Both the position numbers and the translations under genes were made by a program. This document shows, one piece after another, positions 43,898 through 53,200 of a DNA stretch of 64,000 bases; position 1 is the stretch's first letter, and each line of letters begins with the position of its first letter. The stretch lies in NCBI GenBank assembly GCA_947484175.1, contig CANKOI010000005.1, positions 16,319 through 80,318 on the forward strand, written 5' to 3'. The notes under the pieces were generated by a model that was not told where the DNA came from, made no database searches, and was given only the letters and a program-made list of their open reading frames with translations. This DNA comes from Deltaproteobacteria bacterium. Lineage in GTDB: Bacteria > Myxococcota_A > UBA796 > SXON01.

Positions 43898-45532
43898 TTG
43901 GCGTTGGCGGCCCTCCTCGTCGGCCCCGCCGTGGGTGAGCTGGGTGCGGCGGTACCGGGACACCCGCAGGGCGACACCTACGAACACCTGCATGGCTACG
44001 CTTGGGTCGCGCGACGCCTCGCGGCGGGCTCGCTGCCCTGGGACGCCGTGGACTTCGGGCTTCCCGAGGGGGGGGTGCTGTGGTTCCCCGATCTGCTCGG
44101 GGCGCTGCTCATGCTTCCCCTCACCCTCACGGTCGGGGCGCCGTTGGCGTACACCGCCGGCGTGGTGGTGCAGGTGTGGCTCGGCCTCCTCGGGGGGTAC
44201 GCGCTGGGCGTGCGGTTTGGCGGCACCCGGTCGACAGGCGCGCTCTCGGCGGTCGTTTTTGGGGCGAGCCCCTTCGTTCTCGGGCTCCTGCACAGCGGGG
44301 TGTCGGAGTACCTGCACGTGGGCATGTTTCCGCTCCTTTGGCTCGCCGCCGAACGTGCGTTCGAGCGAGGCGGCCGCTGGATCGTGGCGGCGGGCCTCGC
44401 CTGGGCGTGGCTGGGCTGGGCCAACGTGTACTACGCGCTCTTCGCGGCGTTCGTGCCCGTCGTGGCCTGGCTGGCGGGGCCGCCCGTGCCTTGGGGGCTG
44501 GCTCTCCGCCGCACTCTGGCCGCCGCGGCCCTCGCCGCCGTCCTCCTCACGCCGGTGGCGCTCACCATCGCGGCGAGCCTAGCCGCCCCCGGCGCCCTGC
44601 TCCGCGAAGACAGCGCGCCCGGGTGGTCGTGGGTGTTCCTGCCCGCGAACGACCTCGCCGGCTTCGTGCTCCCCGGCGACCAGCTGTTCCCCGACTTCCG
44701 CGACGGCGGCAACTTCGGCATCCGGCATGTGAGCTACCTCGGCGCCATCGCCGTGCTCTGCGCCGCGTCCGTGTGGCGCCGCTGGTGGAAGCCTCTGCTC
44801 TTCGTCGGCGTTCTCGCGCTCGGCCCCACGCTTCACTGGCGAGGCCAGCCGGTGCGGGTGGCCGGGCGCTTCGTGCCGCTCCCCGCCGCGCTCCTGTGGC
44901 TCCCGGGCTCGCCGTTCAACGCCGTCCACCATCCCTACCGGCTCACGGTGCTGCCGATGCTCGTGCTCGCCGCAGCCGCCGCAGACGCGCTCCGCCGTCG
45001 CCCTCGCCTCGCCCTCGGGGCCGGTGCCGCCGTGCTGATCGAGAGCTTCGTCGTCTCGCCGGGGGCCGGCCCCACGCCCCTGGCGCCGCTCTCAGGCGTG
45101 GCGGAATTTCCGGAGAAGGGCGGCGTGCTCGACCTCCCGCCTGACTTCCGCTCCGACAACCGCCGGTGGATGGGCCTGCAAGCGGTTCACGGCCGCCCCA
45201 TCGCCTACACCATCAACGTTTTCCTGCCCGCCCCCTTCAGGGCGAATCGCGTGTACCAGGCCTCGATGGGCTGCCTCGCGCAAGCGGGCCGCCACACCAT
45301 GGCCCGCGATGCGCGACCGCCCCTCGGGGCGTGGCTGCGACAGGACTCCGTCCAGAGCGTGCCCGAGGGCCTCGCGGAGATGCGCGACTGGGGCTTCCGC
45401 TACGTCGTCCTCCACCGCGATGTGCTCGCCGATAGCGAACTCGAGTGCCTCTCAGCGATGCTGGAGGAGGGCGGGGCAACGCCGGTACCGGGGCGGCCGG
45501 GTTTGTCGGTGTACGACGTGGGGGGCAGGTAG
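43898..45532 (+). CDS. Polytopic membrane protein, GT-C/YfhO-like
   Basis: About 544 residues with roughly ten to twelve membrane helices and a soluble C-terminal region (from about 390). The loop after helix 1 reads HPQGDTYEHLHGYAWVAR and LPWDAVDFGLPEGG, the acidic first periplasmic loop common to GT-C glycosyltransferases using lipid-linked sugars. The substrate is unknown. TTG 43898 is the first conventional start, but in-frame sequence upstream (LNRVHLAPALGLLALAAL, from CTG 43862, overlapping the previous stop) makes a better signal anchor, so the true start may be there. Confidence 0.65.
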   Translation: MALAALLVGPAVGELGAAVPGHPQGDTYEHLHGYAWVARRLAAGSLPWDAVDFGLPEGGVLWFPDLLGALLMLPLTLTVGAPLAYTAGVVVQVWLGLLGGYALGVRFGGTRSTGALSAVVFGASPFVLGLLHSGVSEYLHVGMFPLLWLAAERAFERGGRWIVAAGLAWAWLGWANVYYALFAAFVPVVAWLAGPPVPWGLALRRTLAAAALAAVLLTPVALTIAASLAAPGALLREDSAPGWSWVFLPANDLAGFVLPGDQLFPDFRDGGNFGIRHVSYLGAIAVLCAASVWRRWWKPLLFVGVLALGPTLHWRGQPVRVAGRFVPLPAALLWLPGSPFNAVHHPYRLTVLPMLVLAAAAADALRRRPRLALGAGAAVLIESFVVSPGAGPTPLAPLSGVAEFPEKGGVLDLPPDFRSDNRRWMGLQAVHGRPIAYTINVFLPAPFRANRVYQASMGCLAQAGRHTMARDARPPLGAWLRQDSVQSVPEGLAEMRDWGFRYVVLHRDVLADSELECLSAMLEEGGATPVPGRPGLSVYDVGGR

Positions 45533-45571
45533 GGGGCGTAGCGCGGTTACAGTGCGCCCCGAGAGGTTCCT

Positions 45572-46597
45572 ATGTTCCTTCTAGTATCGCTCTGCGCCCC
45601 CGCCGAGGCCGGCTTCGTGGAGGTCTGGACCTACGATCGCTTCGAGGTGGACGCCGATCTCGCCGGGGCCGACGGCTGGGAGGGCGGCTACGACGGCGAC
45701 CCCTGGAGCGGTGCTCGCGACGGCGGGGATTCTTGGGCATACTCGACGGCCGACCACGCGCCCACCGGCGACTTCGGCGCTGGCGGGCCCCATGACAACT
45801 GGCTCGTGCACGAGGCCGCCGACGTGCAGCAGGGCGCGTACACCGTCACGGCTTACCCCACCGACAATGACGCCTTCGGGGTGGTGTTCGGCCACAATCG
45901 GAACGACTACTACATGCTGCTGGTGTGCGGCGAAGAGGGCAACGACACCAGCATCCAGAGCTGCCCGATTTCGGGGCTCGCCGTGCATGTCACCGCGCTC
46001 GTCTACGTGAGCGGCTCGCAAGTAGAAGTGCTCGACTCGGCCGACCGAGGGGCGTCGACCTACGAGGAAGCGGAGGTGGACATCGTCATGGACAACGGGC
46101 AATTGACCGCCACCATCGGACGTGTCTCGCTGAGCAGTGAAGTGGACGAGGACTTCGTGCTCAACGGGGTCGGCTTCTACGCGTTCAACGAAGGCGTATA
46201 CGACGAAGCAGGCGAGAGCGACGGCGACACCGTGTTCTTCCGCAATCCCGTGCTCGCCGCGTTGGATGAAGACGACGACGGCGTGGTGGACGACGAGGAC
46301 AACTGCGAGGCCGACTCCAACCCCGATCAGGAAGACGCCGACGGCGACGGCCTCGGCACCGCCTGCGACGAAGAAGAAGCCCCCGTGGACACCGGCTCCG
46401 GCGATACCGGGACCGACGACACCGGCGGAGGCGGCGGCGGTGGTGGCAAGAAGGACAACGGAACCGTGAGCATCAACAAGACCGGCTGCGGCTGCGACGC
46501 GGGAGGCGGCGCCGCTGGAGTTGGGGCGGTGGCGCTGACCGTGGCGGCGTTGAGGCGGCGGCGGGGAGTGGCTGCGCTTCAAGAACGGAGAGGCTGA
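45572..46597 (+). CDS. Secreted Asp-repeat protein with MYXO-CTERM-like sorting signal
   Basis: A 341-residue protein; GAGG lies 5 bases before ATG 45572. The signal peptide MFLLVSLCAPAEA is followed by a beta-sandwich of about 200 residues (GYDGDPWSG, YYMLLVCGEEGNDTS, LTATIGRVSLSSEV), perhaps LamG-like. Then come thrombospondin-type-3-like repeats (DEDDDGVVDDEDNCEADSN, DADGDGLGTACDEE) and a DTGSGDTGTDDTGG/Gly linker. The end is GCGCDAGGG, a hydrophobic helix and RRRR, a MYXO-CTERM signal for surface sorting. Its stop overlaps the next start (TGATG). Confidence 0.8.
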   Translation: MFLLVSLCAPAEAGFVEVWTYDRFEVDADLAGADGWEGGYDGDPWSGARDGGDSWAYSTADHAPTGDFGAGGPHDNWLVHEAADVQQGAYTVTAYPTDNDAFGVVFGHNRNDYYMLLVCGEEGNDTSIQSCPISGLAVHVTALVYVSGSQVEVLDSADRGASTYEEAEVDIVMDNGQLTATIGRVSLSSEVDEDFVLNGVGFYAFNEGVYDEAGESDGDTVFFRNPVLAALDEDDDGVVDDEDNCEADSNPDQEDADGDGLGTACDEEEAPVDTGSGDTGTDDTGGGGGGGGKKDNGTVSINKTGCGCDAGGGAAGVGAVALTVAALRRRRGVAALQERRG

Positions 46598-46806
46598 TGC
46601 CGCGACGGCGCAGGAAACAATCCTCCGAGACGCGGGCGGAATCACCAGTCCCGAGTAGTGGGGACGCCGTGGTGGACTGGATGAAGGCGCACAACATTCC
46701 GCTTACCCGAAGCAATTACCTCAATCTTGCGTTTTGGGGGGACCCCCCGGATGAGCTGGACGGAGAGCAGAAGGCGGACCTGCCGCGGGGGCTCCTTCCG
46801 GATTAG
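46597..46806 (+). CDS. Small conserved-type protein (MKAHNIPLTRSNYLNLAF)
   Basis: A 69-residue protein that begins with a basic stretch (PRRRRKQSSE). Its core WMKAHNIPLTRSNYLNLAFW-GDPP followed by LDGEQKADLP resembles a family of small bacterial proteins of unknown function in which a helix-loop around NIPxTRxNYLxLAxxG is conserved. Reading frame, core pattern and TGATG coupling to the upstream secreted-protein gene support it as real. No function can be given. Confidence 0.65.
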   Translation: MPRRRRKQSSETRAESPVPSSGDAVVDWMKAHNIPLTRSNYLNLAFWGDPPDELDGEQKADLPRGLLPD

Positions 46807-46852
46807 TTCCCCACGCCGCCCCGAACGTCGGCTCTTGGAGCGATCCGCCGGT

Positions 46853-48052
46853 TCAGCTCGCGAATCGCCTCGACCGAAAGCGGTCCGCCACGGGCGAGGT
46901 GCCCTCCAGGACCAGCTCGGCGAGGGCGGCGCCGCAGAGCCAGGCGAAACCAAAGCCGTGCCCCGTGAAGCCCACCGCGGCGAGCGCGCCCGGCAGGCCC
47001 GGCACCGCTCCCACGATCGGCATGCCGTCGCGCGAAAAACCCATGGTGCCGGCCCAGCGGTGGGTAACGAGCACGCCGCGCAGCGCAGGGAAGCGCTCGA
47101 GAAACTCGCCCATGCGCGCCTGGATGCCGGCGTGGAGCACCTCGGCGGTGCCCTTCTCACCGTCGGGGTCGAGGTTGCGCCAGCCGCCGAGCACGATGCG
47201 CCCGTGTTCGTCCTGGCGCCAGTAGTCAAATCCGTGGTCGGCATAGACGGGGCAGGAAAACAGCGGCGGCACCGGGGCCGTGGCGAGCATCTGACCCCGC
47301 ACCGGGTCGACCTTGTCGGCCAACCACGGCGCCAGCTCCCCCGCCCAGGCGTTGGTGCAGAGCAGCACGATCTGGGCACGCACCTCGCCGTGCGCGGTTC
47401 GAACCACGACATCGCCGGGGGCGGGGGCGTCGAGGGAAACCACGGGCGAGTCTTCGTAGAGCGCCACCCCGGAATCCATGGCCGCTCGGGCCACCCCGCG
47501 CACGAACCGCGCAGGATCGAGCTCGCCGTCGTCGGCGATGTGCACGCCCACTCTGAAGCCAGCCTCGCGGTACACGGGCTCCAGCGCACTGCCCTGGCGG
47601 ATCTCGCTGCAGAACCCGTCTTCGCAGAGGAGCGCGGCGGATTCCAGCAGCTCGGCCTCCTCGGCTTCGCTGCACGCGAGCTGCAACGACCCGCGTTTCA
47701 TGTAGCCGCAGTCGATCCCCAACTCGTGGATGACCGCCTCCATCGCGGCGTGGTTTTCGCGGCTGGTCTGGTGCACCATACGCGCGCGCTCCCGCCCCGT
47801 GAGCGCCACGGCGCGGCTGTACCGCTCCGCTGTGCCCTGAAGCACGAAGCCGGCGTTGCGACCGCTCGCGCCCGTGCAGACCCCGCGCCCTTCGAGCCAC
47901 GCCGTCTTCACCCCGGCCCGCGAGAGCGCCCACACCGCCGAGGCGCCACACACACCCGCCCCGATCACCACCACGTCGGCCGAAACGACACCCTGGAGCG
48001 GCGCGGCCATCGGCGCTGTGCCGTCGAGCCAGTACGGCTGCGTAGCGATCAC
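46853..48052 (-). CDS. FAD-dependent oxidoreductase of the DAO/gamma-glutamylputrescine-oxidase type
   Basis: GTG 48052 overlaps the stop of the preceding lipoprotein gene (GTGA) and gives 399 residues. The early PYWLDGTAP is typical of GlpO/PuuB-like oxidases. The FAD motif is VVVIGAGVCGAS (28-39), followed by GRGVCTGASGRNAGF, the DAO-family second signature. The C-terminal block HRWAGTMGFSRDGMPIVG and GFTGHGFGFAWLCG completes the flavin site. The substrate is likely an amine or amino acid. No polyamine genes are adjacent. The frame extends 5' to 48583 only as antisense-like sequence over the neighbour. Confidence 0.82.
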   Translation of the reverse strand: MIATQPYWLDGTAPMAAPLQGVVSADVVVIGAGVCGASAVWALSRAGVKTAWLEGRGVCTGASGRNAGFVLQGTAERYSRAVALTGRERARMVHQTSRENHAAMEAVIHELGIDCGYMKRGSLQLACSEAEEAELLESAALLCEDGFCSEIRQGSALEPVYREAGFRVGVHIADDGELDPARFVRGVARAAMDSGVALYEDSPVVSLDAPAPGDVVVRTAHGEVRAQIVLLCTNAWAGELAPWLADKVDPVRGQMLATAPVPPLFSCPVYADHGFDYWRQDEHGRIVLGGWRNLDPDGEKGTAEVLHAGIQARMGEFLERFPALRGVLVTHRWAGTMGFSRDGMPIVGAVPGLPGALAAVGFTGHGFGFAWLCGAALAELVLEGTSPVADRFRSRRFAS

Positions 48053-49689
48053 CGCGGCTTCCGCCGCTTCGAGCCCTCGCCGTCGGCCACCGCCGCCGCC
48101 GGCTCCGCCTTCACGCCGAGGAAGGGGCCATGGGTATCGACCAGCGCCGCCGAGCCCGCGTGCCGCCCGGTGCGTAGCAGCGTGCGCAGCGCCTCCGCGC
48201 GTACGTCGCGGTCGCCGCCGAGGTTGCCCACCGCGGACACCAGCGCCACATCCAGCTCGAGCGCGTTGGCAGCGCGCACCGCGTTGATACCGGTGTTGAC
48301 CGTTTCGGCGCTGGAGAGGGTGCCCGCGATCAGCGTGGCAGCCGCCGCTTTGTCGAGCGCAGTCACCCGACCGAGCGCGAGACGGCGCACCGACTGCTGA
48401 GGACACTCCGCGTAGAGCGCTTTCGCCTCCTCGAGGGTGGCCTTGGCGACGGAGGGCGCGCGCGCCAGACAGGGGGCGAGCGTTGCGTCGAGGGTGAGCT
48501 CCCACGCCCGCATCCGCACCCGCGGGTCGGGGTGCGCGCGCAGCCGCACGAGCACTGCATCGGTGCCGGTGGCGGGGCGCCAAGCGCTCAGCGCGGAGAG
48601 CAGCGCGTCGGCAGGCGAGCTTTCGTCTGCCAAGACTTCGGTGCGGGCGGTGGCGTCGATGCCAGCGGCCCAGCCACGGAGGGTGGGAGATCGGCTGGTG
48701 CTGGCGAGGGCAAGCGCCGCCGCTGAGTCCTTCGCGGCGTAGGCCAGCATCAGGCGCTCCTGATGCGGGCCGGGCGCGATGGCTCCCAAGGCGGCGGTGA
48801 GCGCGTCGTTGTCGGCTCGGCGGAGAATGTCGACGGCCGCGGTGGCGGCTTCGTCGGAGGCGGCCCGATCCACTGCGAGGTAGCTGCTCGCGGCCGCAAA
48901 CAGGGTGGCATCATCGAGGCCGTTCACCGGCTTGCCGGCCACGGCAAGGCCGGTGTTGGGCGCGTCGAGTCGAAGCGTGAGCCAACCGGTCGCGCTGCAG
49001 GCGCCGTAGTTTTCGAACACCACTGCCCACGCCTGCGGCTCGGACTGCAGCGCACGCTCCCAGCCGATGCCGGCGGTCTCCCCGTCGAGAATGGCGGTGC
49101 GGATTGGGGCGAGGCATCGGATCACGGCCACGGGCAGGCTCCGGGGCAGTTCGGCCTTGGCCGGCACCGCAGCGCCCGTGAGCACCTCTTCCACCACGCC
49201 GTCCCGCAGCGCCCAGGTGTAGCCGACGGTGCCGAACTGGGCGCTGCCGCCGCGCACGGAGCCATCGTCGAGTACGTCTTGGGTGAGGGTTTCGCTCACG
49301 TGGGCGATGGCACCCAGCGGCTCCAGCCGCTCGGGCCACCGGTCGCCAGCGGGCGCTGTGACGCGGAGCGAGGCGCCATCGCCGTCTTCCACCACGAAGC
49401 CCCACCCTTCGAGCCGCACCTTCATGGTGTTGAAATCCGCGTGCGCGAAGTCGACGCGTAGCTCCAGGTGGCGGGGCGGCACCTTGTCCTCCCGCGCGGT
49501 GACCCGCAGAATCGTCGGGGGGGTGGCCACCTCCCGCACACCCAGCTGCGGGTCGGCGGGGAGGGCCGCCTCACGGGCGGCCTCAGCGGCGGCGAGCGCC
49601 TCGGCGGCGCGGGCGGCCTCGGTGGGATCGACGGGGGCGGCTGCGGGCGCAGGGGGCTCGCAGGAGCAGGCGAAAAGGACGACGAGCAT
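48049..49689 (-). CDS. Lipoprotein with HEAT-like helical repeats, unknown function
   Basis: A 546-residue protein. The signal MLVVLFACSCEPPAPAAAP has a lipobox at Cys8 or Cys10. An Ala-rich helix (TEAARAAEALAAAEAAREA) follows, then a domain of about 200 residues with alternating strands (RHLELRVDFAHADFNTMKV). From about 270 onward come repeated Ala-rich helices with internal Arg/Leu patterns (RLRAHPDPRVRMRAWEL, LGGDRDVRAEALRTLLRTG) resembling HEAT repeats. No catalytic motif is seen. It is translationally coupled to the oxidoreductase. Confidence 0.7.
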   Translation of the reverse strand: MLVVLFACSCEPPAPAAAPVDPTEAARAAEALAAAEAAREAALPADPQLGVREVATPPTILRVTAREDKVPPRHLELRVDFAHADFNTMKVRLEGWGFVVEDGDGASLRVTAPAGDRWPERLEPLGAIAHVSETLTQDVLDDGSVRGGSAQFGTVGYTWALRDGVVEEVLTGAAVPAKAELPRSLPVAVIRCLAPIRTAILDGETAGIGWERALQSEPQAWAVVFENYGACSATGWLTLRLDAPNTGLAVAGKPVNGLDDATLFAAASSYLAVDRAASDEAATAAVDILRRADNDALTAALGAIAPGPHQERLMLAYAAKDSAAALALASTSRSPTLRGWAAGIDATARTEVLADESSPADALLSALSAWRPATGTDAVLVRLRAHPDPRVRMRAWELTLDATLAPCLARAPSVAKATLEEAKALYAECPQQSVRRLALGRVTALDKAAAATLIAGTLSSAETVNTGINAVRAANALELDVALVSAVGNLGGDRDVRAEALRTLLRTGRHAGSAALVDTHGPFLGVKAEPAAAVADGEGSKRRKPR

Positions 49690-49877
49690 GGTGTGTTGCT
49701 CGGGCTAACCGGGCGGCGGCGTGGCCGATGCGGGGAGCGCGGGTTGTGGCAATGTGAGACGCGGGGGCGGGTGGATCGGGGGGAGGGCGGGGCTCTCCGC
49801 GACGGGGTTGGCTCTACGAGGCCGGCTCTTGGCGCGGTCGCTACGCGCGCCGTCGCCAACGCTGTGCGTGTCGCAGG
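49690..49877. other. Non-coding stretch downstream of truncated toxin
   Basis: No supported gene on either strand. It begins where the RelE/ParE-like toxin fragment loses similarity and ends at the HEAT-like lipoprotein start. It is GC-rich and shows no repeat, suggesting deletion-scarred spacer. Confidence 0.4.
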
Positions 49878-49937
49878 GTGTGCGAAGGCTTCTTCGATGT
49901 CCGCCTCGGCAAGCGGACGGATGACCACCTGGGCCAC
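49878..49937 (-). pseudogene. Truncated RelE/ParE-type toxin, first 20 codons
   Basis: GTG 49937 overlaps the antitoxin stop (TAGTG) and reads VAQVVIRPLAEADIEEAFAH. This is the standard N-terminus of ParE/RelE toxins (strand, then xxAxxDIxEAxxWY helix). After about 20 codons the toxin pattern (WYE, then GLGxxF) is absent, although the frame stays open. The toxin is therefore truncated and almost surely inactive. Confidence 0.65.
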
Positions 49938-50167
49938 TACCGGGTTCTGCCGAGAATCCGGCCGCGGACCGCGGACCATGGCTCGCCTTGACCTGGATTC
50001 GCGGCAAGGTCGGCGAGGCGCAGGTCCAGCAGGGCGCGTTCGTCCTCGCTCAACGGAAGTGCGTCAGCGTCGGAGTCGGCGTCGATGCTGTCCCAGATGT
50101 CCTCAACCAACTCCAAGCGCTGGGCCACGGAGAGGTGCCGGTAGTCGAAAGGGGTCGCGGAGGTCAT
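49937..50167 (-). CDS. Addiction-module antitoxin, orphaned
   Basis: Translation from ATG 50167 gives 76 residues: YRHLSVAQRLELVEDIWDSI (about residues 8-27) followed by LPLSEDERALLDLRLADL, the pattern of the small putative addiction-module component family that precedes RelE/ParE toxins. It would bind the toxin and possibly DNA. Because the toxin gene immediately downstream is truncated, this antitoxin is an orphan that could still counter a homologous toxin elsewhere. Confidence 0.8.
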   Translation of the reverse strand: MTSATPFDYRHLSVAQRLELVEDIWDSIDADSDADALPLSEDERALLDLRLADLAANPGQGEPWSAVRGRILGRTR

Positions 50168-50251
50168 GCCTACAACGGGCCATGAGGCAGCACGCATGGC
50201 AAGTCGTCGTCGACGTCGGCTGGCCAACCCACCGCCCCACCCACCCCCCCC

Positions 50252-53200
50252 TCAGTGAAAATCCCGACTCTTCGCCCGCAGCTCCGCCCCTACGTCGAGC
50301 GGGCGCACGTGGCGGGCGACAACACTGATCGCGCCGTCCATGCGCTGGAGCACCCCCCGAATCCGCAGGAGCCGCTGCGTGCGGATCACGGTGCGCTGGC
50401 GCTGGTACAACTTGGGCCAGACCACCACGTTCGCGGTGCCCGACTCATCCTCCAGCATCAGGAAGATCACGCCGGAGGCGGTCTCGGGACGCTGCCGCAC
50501 CCCCACGAGGCCGGCGATCAGCACCTCTGTGTCGTTCGGGAGGTCGACCAGCCGCGAGAGCGGCACCACCCCCTCCGCACGGAGGGCGTTCCGAACCAGA
50601 GCGATCGGGTGCGTGCCTGGGGTGAGCCCCACCGAGGCATAGTCGGCCTGCATCTCTTCGGCCTCTGACGCCACGGGCAGCGCCACCGCCTCGTCGCGGC
50701 GAGGCAGCCCGGCGAACAGTCCGGGCCACAGCCCGTCTACTGCAAACGAGGCGGCGCGCCGGTTGGTGCGGGGCTCCGGAAGCGCCTCGGCCTGTCCCAA
50801 AATCTCTCCCAACGCATTGGCCCGTGCGAGCGCCCGCAGCACGCCACGATCCGCCTGCGAGCGCGCTGCGAGGTCGGGCAACGACTCAAAAGGCCGCTCC
50901 TGCCGCGCCCGTTCGAGGCGCCGCCCTTCGGCCTCGCCCACCCCCTTCACGAGGCGCAGACCGAGCCGCAGGGCAGGACCGTCCCGCCCCGGCTCCAACG
51001 TGCAGTCCCAATCGGAGCGTTGGGCGCACACCGGACGCACCTCCACCCCGTGCCGCTCGATGTCGGCCACCAGCGTGCGGGGCGCGTAAAAGCCCATCGG
51101 CTGGCTGTTGATGAGCGCGGCCGTGAACGCCGCTGGGTAGAAGCACCGCAGCCACGACGACACGTACACGAGGTGCGCGAAACTCGCGGCGTGCGACTCG
51201 GGGAATCCGTACTCCGCGAAGCCCTGAATCTGCTTGCACACCCGCTCGGCGTACTCCGCCTGCAGCCCGTTGCTCAACAGCCCCCCCATGAGCTTCTCGG
51301 TGATCTCGGCGAGCCCGCCGCGTTTGCGCCACGCCCCCATCGCGCGCCGCAGCCCGTCGGCCTCGCCGGGGGTAAACCCGCCCACGGCCACCGCCATCGC
51401 CATCACCTGCTCCTGAAAGATGGGGACGCCCAAGGTGCGTTCGAGGATCGGCACCAGGCGCGGGTCGGCGTACTCCACCTCCTCCAGCCCCTGCCGGCGG
51501 CGCAAGTACGGGTGCACCATCCCGCCTTGGATGGGGCCGGGGCGCACCAGCGACACCTCGACCACGAGATCGTAGAAGCACTTCGGCCGGAGGCGGGGGA
51601 GCATGCCCTGCTGGGCGCGGCTCTCCACCTGAAAAACACCGATGCTGTCGGCCTCGCCGAGCATCTCGTACACCGCTGGATGTTCACGCGGCACGGTGGA
51701 GAGGTCGTGGTGCACGCCGTGATGGGCGCGCACCAGATCGAAGGCTTTGCGGATGGCGCTGAGCATGCCGAGCGCGAGACAGTCCACCTTCACAAAGCCC
51801 AGCTCGTCGATGTCGTCTTTGTCCCACTGGATCACCGTTCGCCCCGCCATGGTGGCCGGCTCGATGGGGGCGCGGTTCACCAGCGGGTCTTCGCTGATCA
51901 CGAACCCGCCGACGTGAATCGAGGTGTGGCGCGGAAAACCCTGAATCTCCCGCCCCAGCTTCATCGCGAGGCCCACGCGGGCATCCGTGGGGTCGAGCCC
52001 GGCTTCCACGAGCACCTCGTTGCCCTCCTTGAGGCTGCCCCAGGAGTCGAGCAGGCCGCACAGTCGATCGACCTGATCGAGGCCCAGCCCCACCGCCTTT
52101 CCCACATCCCGAACGGCGCTGCGACCCCGGTAGCTGATCACCTCGTTCACCATGGCGGCACGGGCGCGACCGTACTTCTCGTAGCAGTACTGGAGCACCT
52201 CCTCGCGGCGTTCGTGTTCAAAATCCACGTCGATGTCGGGGGGCTCGCCGCGCTCCTCGGAGATGAACCGCTCAAAAAGCAGCGAGGACTCGGCCGGGTT
52301 CACGTTGGTGATGCCGAGCGCGTAGCAGACCGCTGAGTTGGCGGCGCTCCCCCTCCCTTGGCAGAGGATGCCGCGACGGCGCGCGAATCGGACAAGATCG
52401 TGGACGGTGAGAAAATAGGCCGGAAAATTGAGCCGGCCGATCACCCCGAGCTCGTACTCCACCTGCCGCGCCACCTTCTCCGGCGGCAGCCCGCCGTAGC
52501 GGCTCATCAGCCCGCGACGCACCAGCTCCCGCAGCCAGGCCTGAGCGCCGTACCCTTCGGGCACCACCTCCCGCGGGTAGGTGTAGGTGAGCTCCTTGAG
52601 CGAGAAGCTGCAGCGCCCCACGATCTCCATCGTGCGGTGGAGCAGCGCCGGCCAGCGGGCAAAGCGGCGGGCCATCGTTTCCGGGCCGTGGATCACGCGC
52701 TCGGCGTTGGGCTGCAGGCGGCGGCCGGCCTGATCGAGGGTGAGGCCGAGCCGGATGCAGGTGAGGATGTCCTGCAGCGGTTTTCGGGCCGGGTCGTGCA
52801 TCAACGCGTCGCCGAGGGCCACACAGGGGAGGGCGCCGCCTACGAGATCGTCGATCCGCGCCTCCTCCCCCGCCACGAGCCGCCTCGACACGCCGCGGTA
52901 CAGCCGATCGCCGGCGGCATCACCCAGCGCGGCGAGCGCATCGGGCGACCAGCCCTCCCGCGCGATGAGCACCAGCCCTTCGTTCTCGGCGAGCAGCACG
53001 TCGAGCGGCAGCGCGGGCCAGCCCTTCCCGAGGTGCCGCCCGGCGGCCAGGGCGGCGGGGTCGGGCACCAGAGGGTCGCCCGTGCGAGGGTCGTGGGGGA
53101 TGCCGATGGAGAACTGGTCGAGGTCGAGGCCGTCGGTGCCCACCGCGCCCCCGGGAATCCGCTCCGCGCTCAGGAGGCGGCACAACGAGCCCCACCCCGC

